Shown: piece by piece, positions 43,474-51,840 of the stretch | Layout of the letters: each line of letters begins with the position of its first letter | Numbering within the stretch: position 1 is the first letter of the stretch | Source: Streptomyces sp. SS1-1 | Lineage (GTDB): Bacteria; Actinomycetota; Actinomycetes; Streptomycetales; Streptomycetaceae | Assembly: GCF_008973465.1 (NCBI RefSeq) | Contig: NZ_WBXN01000004.1 | Span: forward strand, 310,001-374,000 | Reading direction: 5' to 3' | DNA length: 64,000 nucleotides | Made by a program: the position numbers and the translations under genes | The notes under the pieces: generated by a model | What the model saw: the letters and a program-made list of their open reading frames with translations, nothing else | What the model was told of the DNA's origin: nothing | Database searches by the model: none

Positions 43474-44211
43474 TCAGGCCTGCGCGGTCGGGCGGACGAC
43501 AATCTCGCTGACGTCGACGCCCTCGGGCTGCTCGATGGCGTACCCGATGGCCGAGGCGACGGCCGACGGGGGCATGGCGATCTCGTCGCGCTGCCTGACC
43601 ATGGCGGCGGCGGCCTCGGGGGCGGCGCCCTTGCCGACGCCCTCGGTGTGCGTGAACCCGGGCGAGACGAGGGTGACCCGCAGGTCGGGCCCCGACTCCT
43701 GGCGCAGCCCTTCCGTGAGCACCTTCACGGCCGTCTTGGTGGCCGCGTAGACGCCCTGCGGGCTCTTCACGACGTACGCCGCCGTCGAGCCGACGTTGAC
43801 GAACTGGCCGGAGCGCTGCCGGCGGAAGACGGGCAGGGCGGCCCCGATGCCGTTGAGCAGGCCGGTGATGTGGGTGGCGACCATGGCGTCCCAGTCGTCC
43901 TGGCGCAGGTCGTCGAACGGGGAGACGGCCATCGTCCCGGCGTTGGAGACGAGCACGTCGAGCCGTCCGTACCGCTCGACGGCCGTGTCCGTGAGGCGGC
44001 GGAGGTCCTCGCGGCGTGTGACGTCCACGACGACGCCGACGGCGGTGCCGCCCCTCGCCGTGATGCCGTCGACGACGGCGTTCAGCCGGTCCTCGCGCCG
44101 CGCTCCGAGGACCAGCCGGGCGCCCCGCTCGGCGAGGTGGGCGGCGGTCGCCTCCCCAATACCGCTGCTGGCTCCGGTGATGGCGACGACCTTGCCCTCG
44201 ATACCCGACAT
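43474..44211 (-). CDS. classical SDR family oxidoreductase
   Basis: The product has 245 residues. TGxxxGxG is ITGASSGIGEATAAHLAERG, NNAG is VSNAGTMAVSPFDD, the catalytic Ser is in VNVGSTAAYVVKSPQG and YxxxK is YAATKTAVKV. It is a cytoplasmic NAD(P)-dependent dehydrogenase or reductase. It is divergent from a TetR gene at 44351. Their 139-bp gap holds three inverted repeats, so this is very likely the regulated gene. Chain length and the DVSEIVVRPTAQ tail match the common SDR_c YdfG/CsgA-like group. Confidence 0.93.
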   Translation of the reverse strand: MSGIEGKVVAITGASSGIGEATAAHLAERGARLVLGARREDRLNAVVDGITARGGTAVGVVVDVTRREDLRRLTDTAVERYGRLDVLVSNAGTMAVSPFDDLRQDDWDAMVATHITGLLNGIGAALPVFRRQRSGQFVNVGSTAAYVVKSPQGVYAATKTAVKVLTEGLRQESGPDLRVTLVSPGFTHTEGVGKGAAPEAAAAMVRQRDEIAMPPSAVASAIGYAIEQPEGVDVSEIVVRPTAQA

Positions 44212-44238
44212 GATCAGCGTCCTTTCGCGGGTGTGCGC

Positions 44239-44313
44239 AGGTCACGCCAGGTGACCTACAGTGAAACGGAGGCGCCTCCGGTTCACCCAGCCTAAGTGGG
44301 GGCGCCCCCGTTT
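44239..44313. promoter_or_regulatory. three palindromic operators between the SDR and tetR genes
   Basis: AGGTCAC-N5-GTGACCT is at 44239-44257. A 26-bp near-perfect palindrome spans 44261-44286, with core ACGGAGGCGCCTCCG. A third, with core GGGGGCGCCCCC, is at 44298-44309 and is flanked by imperfect arms. The centres of the last two are 30 bp apart. The GNGGGCGCCNC cores suggest one protein binds both. The first repeat may serve the SDR promoter. Confidence 0.75.
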
Positions 44314-44350
44314 AACAAGCGAGGGCTTTCGAAGGGGAGGACGACCACCG

Positions 44351-44923
44351 ATGAGCGAAGGAGCGCGGAGGCCGCTGCGGGCGGACGCACAGCGCAACAG
44401 GGACAAGATCCTCGCCGCCGCCGTGCGCGCGTTCACCACGGAGGGCCTGGACGCCCACCTGGAACACATCGCGAAGGAGGCGGGGGTGGGCAGTGCCACG
44501 CTGTACCGCCACTTCCCCACCCGCGAGGCCCTGATCGAGGCCGTCTACCGCAACGAGGTGGCACAACTCTGCGACGCCGCTCCCGCGTTGCTCGCCGAGA
44601 AGGCCCCCATGGACGCGCTGCGCGCCTGGACGCGCCTCTTCCTCGACTACGTCACCGCCAAGTACGGCATGATCGACGCGCTGCGCTCGATCGCCGCCAC
44701 CGGCGCCAACCCGTACGGCCACAGCCGGGAGTTGATCCGGACGGCCATCGCCCTCCTCATGGACGCCTGCGCGGACGCCGGGGCGATCCGCCGCGACATC
44801 CCGCCGTCCGACATCGCCGCCGCCCTCGAAGGCATCGCCTCCACCTCGGCGGGCGCGGACCACCGGGAGCAGGCGGAGCGGCTGCTCGACCTCACCCTGG
44901 ACGGCCTCACGGTCGGCGCCTGA
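44351..44923 (+). CDS. TetR family repressor of the adjacent SDR
   Basis: The product has 190 residues. The HTH has ILAAAVRAFTTEGLDAHLEHIAKEAGVGSATLYRHFPTREALIEAVY (the classic LYRHFP recognition region). The ligand domain is short, with ALRSIAATGANPYGHSRELI. GGGGAGGA precedes ATG 44351. It is divergent from the SDR at 43474 and probably represses it and itself through the sites at 44261-44309. It belongs to the small single-domain subgroup controlling SDRs and efflux genes. Confidence 0.93.
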   Translation: MSEGARRPLRADAQRNRDKILAAAVRAFTTEGLDAHLEHIAKEAGVGSATLYRHFPTREALIEAVYRNEVAQLCDAAPALLAEKAPMDALRAWTRLFLDYVTAKYGMIDALRSIAATGANPYGHSRELIRTAIALLMDACADAGAIRRDIPPSDIAAALEGIASTSAGADHREQAERLLDLTLDGLTVGA

Positions 44924-44974
44924 GAGGCCGGAGACCCACCGCGCCCCCGCTCGACGCCATCTCTGTCAGAAGCA

Positions 44975-45004
44975 TTGACAACGATGTCAGCAGCGTGATC
45001 TAGT
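44975..45004 (+). promoter_or_regulatory. promoter with LacI-like operator for the GH92 gene
   Basis: TTGACA (44975-44980), 18-nt spacer, TCTAGT (44999-45004) resembles a vegetative promoter. TGACAACGATGTCA (44976-44989), nearly palindromic around a central CG, overlaps the -35 box, as is common for LacI-family operators of glycosidase genes. The half-site TGTCAG also occurs at 44964. No LacI gene is in the window. Confidence 0.55.
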
Positions 45005-45106
45005 CCCCAGCGATCCAGTCGGATGCCACTGATCGCCGGTCAAGCGCGCGCGTGGAGAGGTGACTTCGGCGTGACGGACGTGGCCGAGGAACAGGAGACC
45101 GCCTTC

Positions 45107-48100
45107 ATGCACAGATCCCTGCACCATCGACTACGTGAGCGCGCGTCGACGGTGTTCGCCGCCCTCCTCGTCACCGGCGCCGCCCTGAGCCCGGCGCCGG
45201 CCGTCGCCCAGGACCGTGCGGACACCGCCGCGCTGACATCGCTGGTCAACCCGTTCATCGGCACGCAGAACTTCGGCAACACCTTCCCCGGCGCGAGCGC
45301 CCCCTTCGGCATGGTCCAGGTCAGCCCGGACACCGGCGGCCAGGGCGGCTACGACTACCAGCAGGACAGGATCTACGGCTTCAGCCAGACCCATCTCTCC
45401 GGCGTCGGCTGCTCCGTCATGGGCGAACTGCCGCTGATGCCGACGACCGGCGCCGTCGACCGCGTGGACGCCGACTCCTACCGCTCGACGTACTCTCACG
45501 ACGACGAGGACGCCGAACCCGGCTACTACCGCGTCGGGTTGAAGACGTACGGCATCGACGCCGAGCTGACCGCCACCCGGCGCACGGGCTGGCAGCGGTA
45601 CACCTTCCCGGAGACCGGCCGCGCCAACGTCCTGTTCAACACGGGCAAGGCCAACCAGCGGGTGTACGGCTCGGAGGTCCACGTCGTCGGCGACCGCACC
45701 GTCGAGGGGCGGGTCGAGGCGGGCAACTTCTGCGCGGGCAAGGACCGGCACACCGTCTACTTCACCGCGACCTTCGACCGGCCCTTCGCCTCGCACGGCA
45801 CCTGGCGCGGCAGCACCCCGGCGCCCGGCGGGCGCGACGCCGCCGGTGAGGGCGGCAACGGCGCCTGGGTGACCTTCGACGCCGGCACCGACCGGGACGT
45901 CGTCGTCAAGGTCGGGCTGTCGTACACCGGCCTGGAGGGCGCCCGGAAGAACCTGAAGGCCGAGACGGGCGACTCCTACGACTTCGACGCCACCCGGGCG
46001 GCGCTGCACGCCACGTGGGAGAAGCAGTTGGAGGCGGTCCGGGTCACGGGCGGCCCGGCGGAGCGGCAACGCGCCTTCTACAGCGCGCTCTACCACGCTC
46101 AGCTGCACCCGAACCTCGCCGGAGACGTCGACGGCCGCTACGCCGGATTCGACGGCAAGACGCACACCGCGTCGGACTTCACCCCGTACCAGAACCTGTC
46201 GCTGTGGGACACGCACCGGCCGCAGAACCAGTTGCTGCAGATGCTTCAGCCGAAGGTCGCGCGGGACGTGGCCCTGTCGGTCGTCGCGATCGGGCGGGAC
46301 GGCGGCTGGCTGCCCCGCTGGTCGCTCGCCAACAGCGAGACCAACATCATGACCGGCGACCCGGTCACCCCGTTCCTGGTCGAGGCGTGGTCCAAGGGCC
46401 TGCTGAAGGGCTACGAGAAGGAGGCGTACGCCCTCCTGCGGAAGAACGCGACGAGCACGCCGCCGGACGGCTCCCCCTACAACGGCCGTGCCGGCGTGGC
46501 GGATTATCAGCAGCGCGGCTACATCCCGAGCGGGCTGGAGCTCGGCAAGGACTGCGCGGACAAGGGCGGTGACAACGACTGCGTCCATCCCGCGTCGGCG
46601 ACCATGGAGTACGCGGCGGCGGACGCGTCGCTGGCCCTGATGGCCAAGGCCCTCGGCCACACCGCGGACGCCCGGATGCTCGCGGCCCGCGGCCAGTGGT
46701 ACCGCAACCTGTGGGACTCCTCCATCGGGCAGTTCCGGCCGCGCACCAAGGACGGCACGTGGCTGACGCCGTACGACCCGGTCGAGGCCGGTCACCAGTT
46801 CCATGAGGGCGGCGCCTACCAGTACCAGTGGCTGGTGCCCCAGGACCCGGCCGGTCTGGTGTCCCTGATGGGCGGCAGGAAGGCCACCGAGAAGCGGCTC
46901 GACGCCTTCTTCGCCTACGACAAGCTGCTCGCGGACCCGGCGGGGACCGCCCGCGAGGACTGGATCTCCGCGCCGTACGACTACTACGGCAAGCCGACCT
47001 ACAACCCGAACAACGAGCCCGACCTGCACTCCCCGTACATGTACCTGTGGGCGGGCGCGCCCGCGAAGACGGCCACCGTGGTCCGCGCCGCGATGACGCT
47101 GTTCACCGACGGGCCCGACGGCATGACCGGCAACGACGACCTGGGCACGATGTCCGCCTGGTACGTCTTCTCCTCGCTGGGCCTGTACCCGACGACGAAC
47201 GGCGGCGGCTTCCTCGCGGTGTCCAGCCCGCAGTTCCCCTCGGCACAGATCCGCATCGGCTCCTACGGGAAGCTGCAGGGCGGCACGCTCACCGTCAAGG
47301 CGCCCGGCGCGAGCGACAGCCGGCGCTACGTCGAGCGGGCCACCTTCGACGGGAAGGACCTGCGGGCCACTTGGCTGGACTGGGACGCGGTCGCCGGCGG
47401 CGGCAGGCTGTCGTTCGCGATGAGCACGAAGCCGTCGGCGTGGGGCACCGGCAAGGGCGCCGAGCCGCCGTCCGTGAACCGTGCGGCGGCCGACTCCCGC
47501 CGGCACCTCGACGCCGCGCTGCGCACCAGCGCCGACGTGGTCCCGACGGCGGACCGTGCGCAGAGCGTCCGCCTCCAGCTGGACGTGCTGGGCCAGTCCC
47601 CCGGCACCCTGCGCGTGGACGTCGACGCGAAGGCCCCGAAGGGCTGGACCGCGAGGACGTCCCCGTCCCTCTCGCTCGCCTCGCACCGGCTTCCCGTGCA
47701 GCGCACGGCGACCGTGGACGTGGGCGTGCCCGCCGGGACCGCGCCGGGCACGTACGCCGTGCGGATCACCGCGGCCGCGAAGGCCGCCCAGGGCGTGAAG
47801 GCCGTGGAACGCACGGCGACCGTCGAGGTCCGCGCGGCGGCGCACTGCGCGCCGGGCGCCGGGGACGTGTGCGCCGTCGACCTGGCCAAGGAGGCGAACC
47901 ACGACGGCACCGCGACCGTCGCCGCGCCCGACGAGGGCGACTTCGACGGAGGCGGCTGGAGCTACGACGCCGGCCTGCTGCCGAAGGCCGGTCCGGTGGT
48001 CTGGGACGGCGTCGCCTATGACGCTCCCGGCCCGTCGGGGACGGCCCCGAACTTCGTGGAGACCCGCGGCCAGGCCATGCTGCTCCCCGCCGGCTCGTAC

Positions 48101-48403
48101 GGCACGCTGCGCCTGGTCGCCGCGTCCCACCACGGCCCGGTGTCCACGGCCCTCACCGTCCGCTACACCGACGGAAGCACCGCCGAGGTACCGGTGACCG
48201 TGGGCGACTGGGCGGGCTCCACCCCGCAGGGCAGCACCGTCGTCCTGGAGATGCCGCACCGCATCAAGCACGGGCAGGGCGTCGACGGCCCGCCGGTCCG
48301 CCTGTTCGGGACGTCGGCGAAGCTGGACGGCTCCAGGACCGTGCGTTCCGTGGGACTGCCGAACGATCCGCGCGTGCAGATCTACGCGCTGACGCTCGGG
48401 TAG
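45107..48403 (+). CDS. secreted GH92-family alpha-mannosidase with C-terminal carbohydrate-binding domains
   Basis: The product has 1098 residues from ATG 45107 (AGGAG 9 nt before). A signal peptide ends near residue 33 (PAPAVAQ). The GH92 N-domain begins SLVNPFIGTQNFGNTFPGASAPFGM. The catalytic half has WDTHRPQNQ, NSETNIMTGDPVTPFLVEAWSKG, HEGGAYQYQWLVPQD and GNDDLGTMSAWYVFSSLGLYP, close to GH92 calcium-dependent exo-mannosidases. From about 790 there is an NPCBM-associated NEW3-like domain, then a jelly-roll domain with a conserved Cys pair. It releases mannose from N-glycans or mannans outside the cell. A strong terminator follows. Confidence 0.95.
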   Translation: MHRSLHHRLRERASTVFAALLVTGAALSPAPAVAQDRADTAALTSLVNPFIGTQNFGNTFPGASAPFGMVQVSPDTGGQGGYDYQQDRIYGFSQTHLSGVGCSVMGELPLMPTTGAVDRVDADSYRSTYSHDDEDAEPGYYRVGLKTYGIDAELTATRRTGWQRYTFPETGRANVLFNTGKANQRVYGSEVHVVGDRTVEGRVEAGNFCAGKDRHTVYFTATFDRPFASHGTWRGSTPAPGGRDAAGEGGNGAWVTFDAGTDRDVVVKVGLSYTGLEGARKNLKAETGDSYDFDATRAALHATWEKQLEAVRVTGGPAERQRAFYSALYHAQLHPNLAGDVDGRYAGFDGKTHTASDFTPYQNLSLWDTHRPQNQLLQMLQPKVARDVALSVVAIGRDGGWLPRWSLANSETNIMTGDPVTPFLVEAWSKGLLKGYEKEAYALLRKNATSTPPDGSPYNGRAGVADYQQRGYIPSGLELGKDCADKGGDNDCVHPASATMEYAAADASLALMAKALGHTADARMLAARGQWYRNLWDSSIGQFRPRTKDGTWLTPYDPVEAGHQFHEGGAYQYQWLVPQDPAGLVSLMGGRKATEKRLDAFFAYDKLLADPAGTAREDWISAPYDYYGKPTYNPNNEPDLHSPYMYLWAGAPAKTATVVRAAMTLFTDGPDGMTGNDDLGTMSAWYVFSSLGLYPTTNGGGFLAVSSPQFPSAQIRIGSYGKLQGGTLTVKAPGASDSRRYVERATFDGKDLRATWLDWDAVAGGGRLSFAMSTKPSAWGTGKGAEPPSVNRAAADSRRHLDAALRTSADVVPTADRAQSVRLQLDVLGQSPGTLRVDVDAKAPKGWTARTSPSLSLASHRLPVQRTATVDVGVPAGTAPGTYAVRITAAAKAAQGVKAVERTATVEVRAAAHCAPGAGDVCAVDLAKEANHDGTATVAAPDEGDFDGGGWSYDAGLLPKAGPVVWDGVAYDAPGPSGTAPNFVETRGQAMLLPAGSYGTLRLVAASHHGPVSTALTVRYTDGSTAEVPVTVGDWAGSTPQGSTVVLEMPHRIKHGQGVDGPPVRLFGTSAKLDGSRTVRSVGLPNDPRVQIYALTLG

Positions 48404-48412
48404 AAGTCCCAC

Positions 48413-48451
48413 CCGTACGCCCGCCCCGGCGCCGCCGGGGCGGGCGTACGG
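48413..48451 (+). terminator. perfect 18-bp hairpin after the GH92 gene
   Basis: CCGTACGCCCGCCCCGGC (48413-48430) is fully complementary to 48434-48451 with a 3-nt loop, 9 nt after the stop. It is one of the strongest terminator stems in the window. Confidence 0.9.
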
Positions 48452-48567
48452 CTGTCTCCTGTGCCGGACACGCCGCCCGCCCGGTGCGGGACAGGTGTGC
48501 GGCGGCCCCGCACGGTGTAGTACGCCTGGACGGTCCGAGGTTCTTGCCGATCCGTCAGGAGACGCCG

Positions 48568-48924
48568 ATGTCCCCGCAGTCCGTTCGCCGTGTCATGCCC
48601 GTCTTCCGGTCGGAGGCCGTGGAGGAGAGCCGGGAGTTCTACGGCCTGCTCGGGTTCGAGGAGGTCATGAACCACGGCTGGATCATGACGCTGGCCTCGC
48701 CGTCGAACCCCGCGATCCAGATCAGCGTCATGACCCGCGACAAGACGGCCCCGGTCACCCCCGACGCGAGCATCGAGGTCGACGACGTCGACGCGGCGTA
48801 CGCCGCCATGCGGAACAGCGGCGCGGAGATCGTCCATCCGCTGCAGGACGAGGAGTGGGGCGTGCGGCGGTTCTTCGTCCGTGACCCCAACGGCCGTGTG
48901 ATCAACGTCCTCAGCCACCGCTGA
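48568..48924 (+). CDS. VOC superfamily (glyoxalase/bleomycin-resistance fold) protein
   Basis: The product has 118 residues; TCAGGAG precedes ATG 48568. The sequence shows two beta-alpha-beta-beta-beta units, with RRVMPVFRSEAVEESREFYGLLGFE and a C-terminal VRRFFVRDPNGRVINVLSHR; RDPNG is the strongest VOC signature. Metal-ligand positions (H/E) are not fully conserved, so it could be a binding protein rather than an enzyme. No linked gene tells its substrate. It converges on a TetR gene with 20 nt between. Confidence 0.88.
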   Translation: MSPQSVRRVMPVFRSEAVEESREFYGLLGFEEVMNHGWIMTLASPSNPAIQISVMTRDKTAPVTPDASIEVDDVDAAYAAMRNSGAEIVHPLQDEEWGVRRFFVRDPNGRVINVLSHR

Positions 48925-48944
48925 GGCGTCGGCGCGACGGCCGG

Positions 48945-49667
48945 TCAGCCCCGTGCGCCGCGGGCCGTCGCGCCGCCCGCCGCCGCGCGCTCGGCGCGCT
49001 GCGGGACCGACGCGATGGGGAGGTCGCGGAGCGCGAGCGCGGCGGGGGGCGGCAGCGGCCGGGCGGCCGCCCCGCCGGCCCGGAACGACTGGAGCAGGTA
49101 GGCCACCAGGCGCCGGGAGGCCGCGCGGTCGTCCGGCAGCGCGGTCACCAGTCCGCAGTGGGCGAGCAGGACGACGGCCAGGTCGGACGGATGGAAGTCG
49201 GCCCGCAGCTCGCCCGCCGCCTGGGCCCTGCGGACGAGGGCGGTGAAGGCACGCTCGGCCTGTTCCCTGGCCTGGGCCTGCTCCGCGGTGCTCTGCGGAA
49301 ACGCCCCGAGGAACGCGGCCGGGAACCCACGCTCCTCCCGTTGCAGCTCGCACACGGTCTCGACCAGGCGCTGGAAGCCCTGCCACGGGTCGGGCTCGTC
49401 CAGTGCGTCGGTGAGCGCCCGCGCACAGGTCTCCATCTGCCGTCGGTAGGCGCCTTCGACCAGGGCGTCCCGTGTCGGGAAGTGCCGGTACAGCGTGGCC
49501 ACTCCGACTCCGGCCCGGCGGGCCACGGTGGCCATGGGGGCGTCGATGCCGTGCTCGGCGAAGACGGCGCGGGCGGCCGCCAGGACACGCTCGCGGTTGC
49601 GCCGGGCGTCCGCCCGCGCCCCGGCCGTTGCCCGGCCCCGGGCCGCGATCCGAGAGGATTCACCCAT
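48945..49667 (-). CDS. TetR/AcrR family repressor of the adjacent MDR dehydrogenase
   Basis: The product has 240 residues from ATG 49667; an ATG eight codons earlier has no better site. The HTH has RVLAAARAVFAEHGIDAPMATVARRAGVGVATLYRHFPTRDALVEGAY. A ligand domain and a Pro/Ala-rich C-terminal tail of about 35 residues follow. It is divergent from the MDR gene at 49767. The gap contains the perfect 22-bp palindrome 49690-49711. It very likely represses itself and the dehydrogenase. Confidence 0.93.
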   Translation of the reverse strand: MGESSRIAARGRATAGARADARRNRERVLAAARAVFAEHGIDAPMATVARRAGVGVATLYRHFPTRDALVEGAYRRQMETCARALTDALDEPDPWQGFQRLVETVCELQREERGFPAAFLGAFPQSTAEQAQAREQAERAFTALVRRAQAAGELRADFHPSDLAVVLLAHCGLVTALPDDRAASRRLVAYLLQSFRAGGAAARPLPPPAALALRDLPIASVPQRAERAAAGGATARGARG

Positions 49668-49689
49668 CACTGTCTCTCGCTTCCGCCTC

Positions 49690-49711
49690 AAACGGACGAT
49701 GTCGTCCGTTT
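49690..49711. promoter_or_regulatory. perfect 22-bp TetR operator
   Basis: Half-sites AAACGGACGA (49690-49699) and TCGTCCGTTT (49702-49711) flank TG. It is centred between the two divergent start codons (49667 and 49767). Confidence 0.85.
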
Positions 49712-49766
49712 ACGAGCCTACCGTCGGCGTCGGAAGCCCGTACGACCACGGCAGCGGAGGCAGGAC

Positions 49767-50732
49767 ATGGACGACCGCATGATGAAGGCAGTGCTCTACG
49801 ACCGCTACGGCGGCCCCGACGTGCTCTACGTGGGCCGGGTGCCACGGCCCGAACCGGCCGCCGGGGAGGTGCTGGTGAAGGTGCACGCGTTCAGCGTCAA
49901 CGGCGGCGAGCTGTCGGCGCGCGCCGGCCGGCTCCGCCTGCTGACCGGCCGTTCCTTCCCCCGGCGGGTCGGCCTGGACTTCACCGGTGAGGTCGCCGCC
50001 CTGGGCACCGGGGTCACCGGCTGGCCGGTGGGCGACCGCGTCTGGGGCGTCCTGGGCCGCACCTCGGGATTCGGCAGCGCGGCCGAGTACGTGACCGTGC
50101 CAGCCGCGCGGATCGGACGGGTCCCGGACGGACTGGACCTGGTGGACGCGGCCTCGCTGCCGGTCGCCACGACGGCCGTCACCGCGCTGCGCGACAAGGC
50201 GCGGCTGCGGCCCGGCGAACGGCTCCTGGTGCGGGGCGCGGCGGGAGGCGTCGGCAACGCGGCGGTCCAGCTGGGACGGGCGTACGGCGCCGAGGTCACC
50301 GCGCTCGCCCGGCCCGCCGGCCATGACTTCGTCCGGGGGCTCGGGGCGCACGAGGTGGTGGACCACCGGAGTGTGGAACCGGCGGAGCTGGGCCGCTTCG
50401 ACGTGGTCGTGGACACGGTGGGCACCGCCCTGCGGGCCCATCGGCGTCTGCTCGGTCCCGGCGGGCGCATGGTCACCATCGCGTTCGACCTGAGCCGGCC
50501 CGTCAGGTCGCTCGGCTATGTCGCGGCCAGCGCGCTCCACGGCCGCGGCCGGGTCCGCTTCTTCAGCGGCGATCCCCGGCGGCGGGACATGGACGACCTC
50601 GCCCGTCTCGTGACCGAGGGCAGCCTGCGCCCGGCGGTGGACACCGTCTTCCCGCTGGACCGGACGGCGGCGGCCCACCGCGCGCTGGAGGCGGGCGGAG
50701 TGCGCGGGAAGTACGTGGTCAGGGTCGTGTGA
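49767..50732 (+). CDS. MDR-family NAD(P)-dependent alcohol dehydrogenase/quinone reductase (zinc-less)
   Basis: The product has 321 residues; GGAGG precedes ATG 49767. The N-domain has AVLYDRYGGPDVLYVGRVPRP, VHAFSVNGGELSARAGRL and VGLDFTGEVAALG. The nucleotide site is LLVRGAAGGVGNAAVQLGRAYGAEV (AAGGVG), followed by VVDTVG. Zinc-binding Cys/His of true alcohol dehydrogenases are absent, as in NADPH:quinone oxidoreductases and RTN4IP1-like proteins. It is controlled by the divergent TetR. It probably reduces quinones or activated carbonyls. Confidence 0.92.
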   Translation: MDDRMMKAVLYDRYGGPDVLYVGRVPRPEPAAGEVLVKVHAFSVNGGELSARAGRLRLLTGRSFPRRVGLDFTGEVAALGTGVTGWPVGDRVWGVLGRTSGFGSAAEYVTVPAARIGRVPDGLDLVDAASLPVATTAVTALRDKARLRPGERLLVRGAAGGVGNAAVQLGRAYGAEVTALARPAGHDFVRGLGAHEVVDHRSVEPAELGRFDVVVDTVGTALRAHRRLLGPGGRMVTIAFDLSRPVRSLGYVAASALHGRGRVRFFSGDPRRRDMDDLARLVTEGSLRPAVDTVFPLDRTAAAHRALEAGGVRGKYVVRVV

Positions 50733-50764
50733 CCCCCTCCGTGCGGGGGCGCGCCTCGCCGGGG

Positions 50765-51772
50765 TCAGGAGGCGCGCCGGAAGACCGCGGCCGGTCCGAT
50801 GACTCCGGGGCCGAACTTGTCCCGGACGCGGTCGACGGCGTCCTCGGCGACCAGCCGCGCCTCGCGGGCGTCGTCCAGGCTGATCTGCTGGGCGACCTGG
50901 TCGGCGCCGACGAGATCCGTGCCCTTGAGGGTCAGCCCGGTGAGGCGGCCGCGCTGGAGGCCGGCGGCGTCCATCAGCTGGTAGGCCACGGTCCGCAGGT
51001 CGTCGTCGTGCGCGGACACTTCGGGGAGGCGTCGGGTCCTCTCCCAGCCGCCGCCTCCGGCGAACGTCAGTTTCAGGGTGAGCGCGCGGGGGGCCTGGCC
51101 CCTGCGGCGCAGGAGCAGACCGAGCCGGACGACCAGGTCGAGGAGGGCGGCGCGGACGGCGGCGCCGTCCAGGGCGTGCCGGTCGAAGGTGTGCCGGACG
51201 GACGCCGTCGGGGGCAGCCCGCGCGGGACGACGGGGCGCGGGTCGATGCCGTGCGCCCGGTCGACCGCCGTACGGCCCGCACGGCCCCCGAGCAGGCGGT
51301 GCACGGTGGCGGGCGGCACGGCGGCGAGCAGGCCGACGCTGTGGACGCCGTACGCGCGCAGCGCCTCCGCCTGCCGGGGGCCGATGCCGTGCAGGGCGTC
51401 GACCGGCAGCGCCCCGAGCCAGGCGGTGACCTCGTCGGGGTGGACGGCCAGGACGCCGCCCGGCGCGGGGACCTGGGCGGAGGCGGTGGCCGCGACCGTG
51501 ATCGACGGCCCGATGCCGACGCGGACGTCGACGCCCAGCCGGGAGAGGGTGCGCACCCGCAGGACCTCGCCCAGGCGCCGGGTGTCGGTGCCGTGGTAGC
51601 GCAGGGCGCCCCTCAGTTCCACCAGGGCCGCGGAGGGGGGCAGGGCCTGGACGACCGGGGACAGCTCCGACAGTTCCTCCAGCACCCGCCGGTAGGTCTC
51701 CTCCCCCAGCCGCTCCGGGCACCGCACGTGCATCACCGTCGAGATCTTGCGCGCCGGTCCGTCCGTCGTCAT
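50765..51772 (-). CDS. Y-family DNA polymerase homologue (ImuB/DinB-like) lacking the catalytic N-terminus
   Basis: The product has 335 residues from ATG 51772 after AGGTGGGACC. It aligns with DinB only from the late palm onward: YRRVLEELSELSPVVQALPPSAALVELRGALRYHG, then VRVGIGPSITVAATAS, LPVDALHGIGPRQAEALRAYGVHSVGLLAAVP (thumb HhH) and a little-finger domain with LTLKLTFAGGG. The usual DxDAFFAxVE stretch is missing, and the SxDE motif reads SAALVE, so the carboxylates for metal catalysis are absent. It may be a mutasome adaptor (ImuB-like). It is not linked to dnaE2 or imuA here. Confidence 0.85.
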   Translation of the reverse strand: MTTDGPARKISTVMHVRCPERLGEETYRRVLEELSELSPVVQALPPSAALVELRGALRYHGTDTRRLGEVLRVRTLSRLGVDVRVGIGPSITVAATASAQVPAPGGVLAVHPDEVTAWLGALPVDALHGIGPRQAEALRAYGVHSVGLLAAVPPATVHRLLGGRAGRTAVDRAHGIDPRPVVPRGLPPTASVRHTFDRHALDGAAVRAALLDLVVRLGLLLRRRGQAPRALTLKLTFAGGGGWERTRRLPEVSAHDDDLRTVAYQLMDAAGLQRGRLTGLTLKGTDLVGADQVAQQISLDDAREARLVAEDAVDRVRDKFGPGVIGPAAVFRRAS

Positions 51773-51840
51773 GGTCCCACCTCCCGCACTCACCCCTTCA
51801 CGGTATCGAACAAAAAATCGAACACGCGAGGGCGCACACC
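51773..51840. promoter_or_regulatory. AT-rich divergent promoter with TCGAACA repeats
   Basis: In 68 nt between the polymerase-like and DUF6233 genes, ATCGAACA occurs twice (51805-51812 and 51817-51824) separated by AAAAA, an AT-rich stretch unusual here. A GTTCGAT copy in the opposite sense lies at 51869. It resembles LexA half-sites (TCGAAC) but not the full spaced palindrome. Confidence 0.4.

Noticed and set aside
45131-48412. 1093-residue open frame antisense to the GH92 gene
   Set aside because: Shadow of high-GC codon bias; the plus frame has a signal peptide and GH92 motifs.
51800-51830. LexA (SOS) box upstream of the polymerase-like gene
   Set aside because: Only direct TCGAAC half-sites are present; the spaced TCGAAC-N4-GTTCGA palindrome is not formed. 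Kept only as a low-confidence regulatory note.
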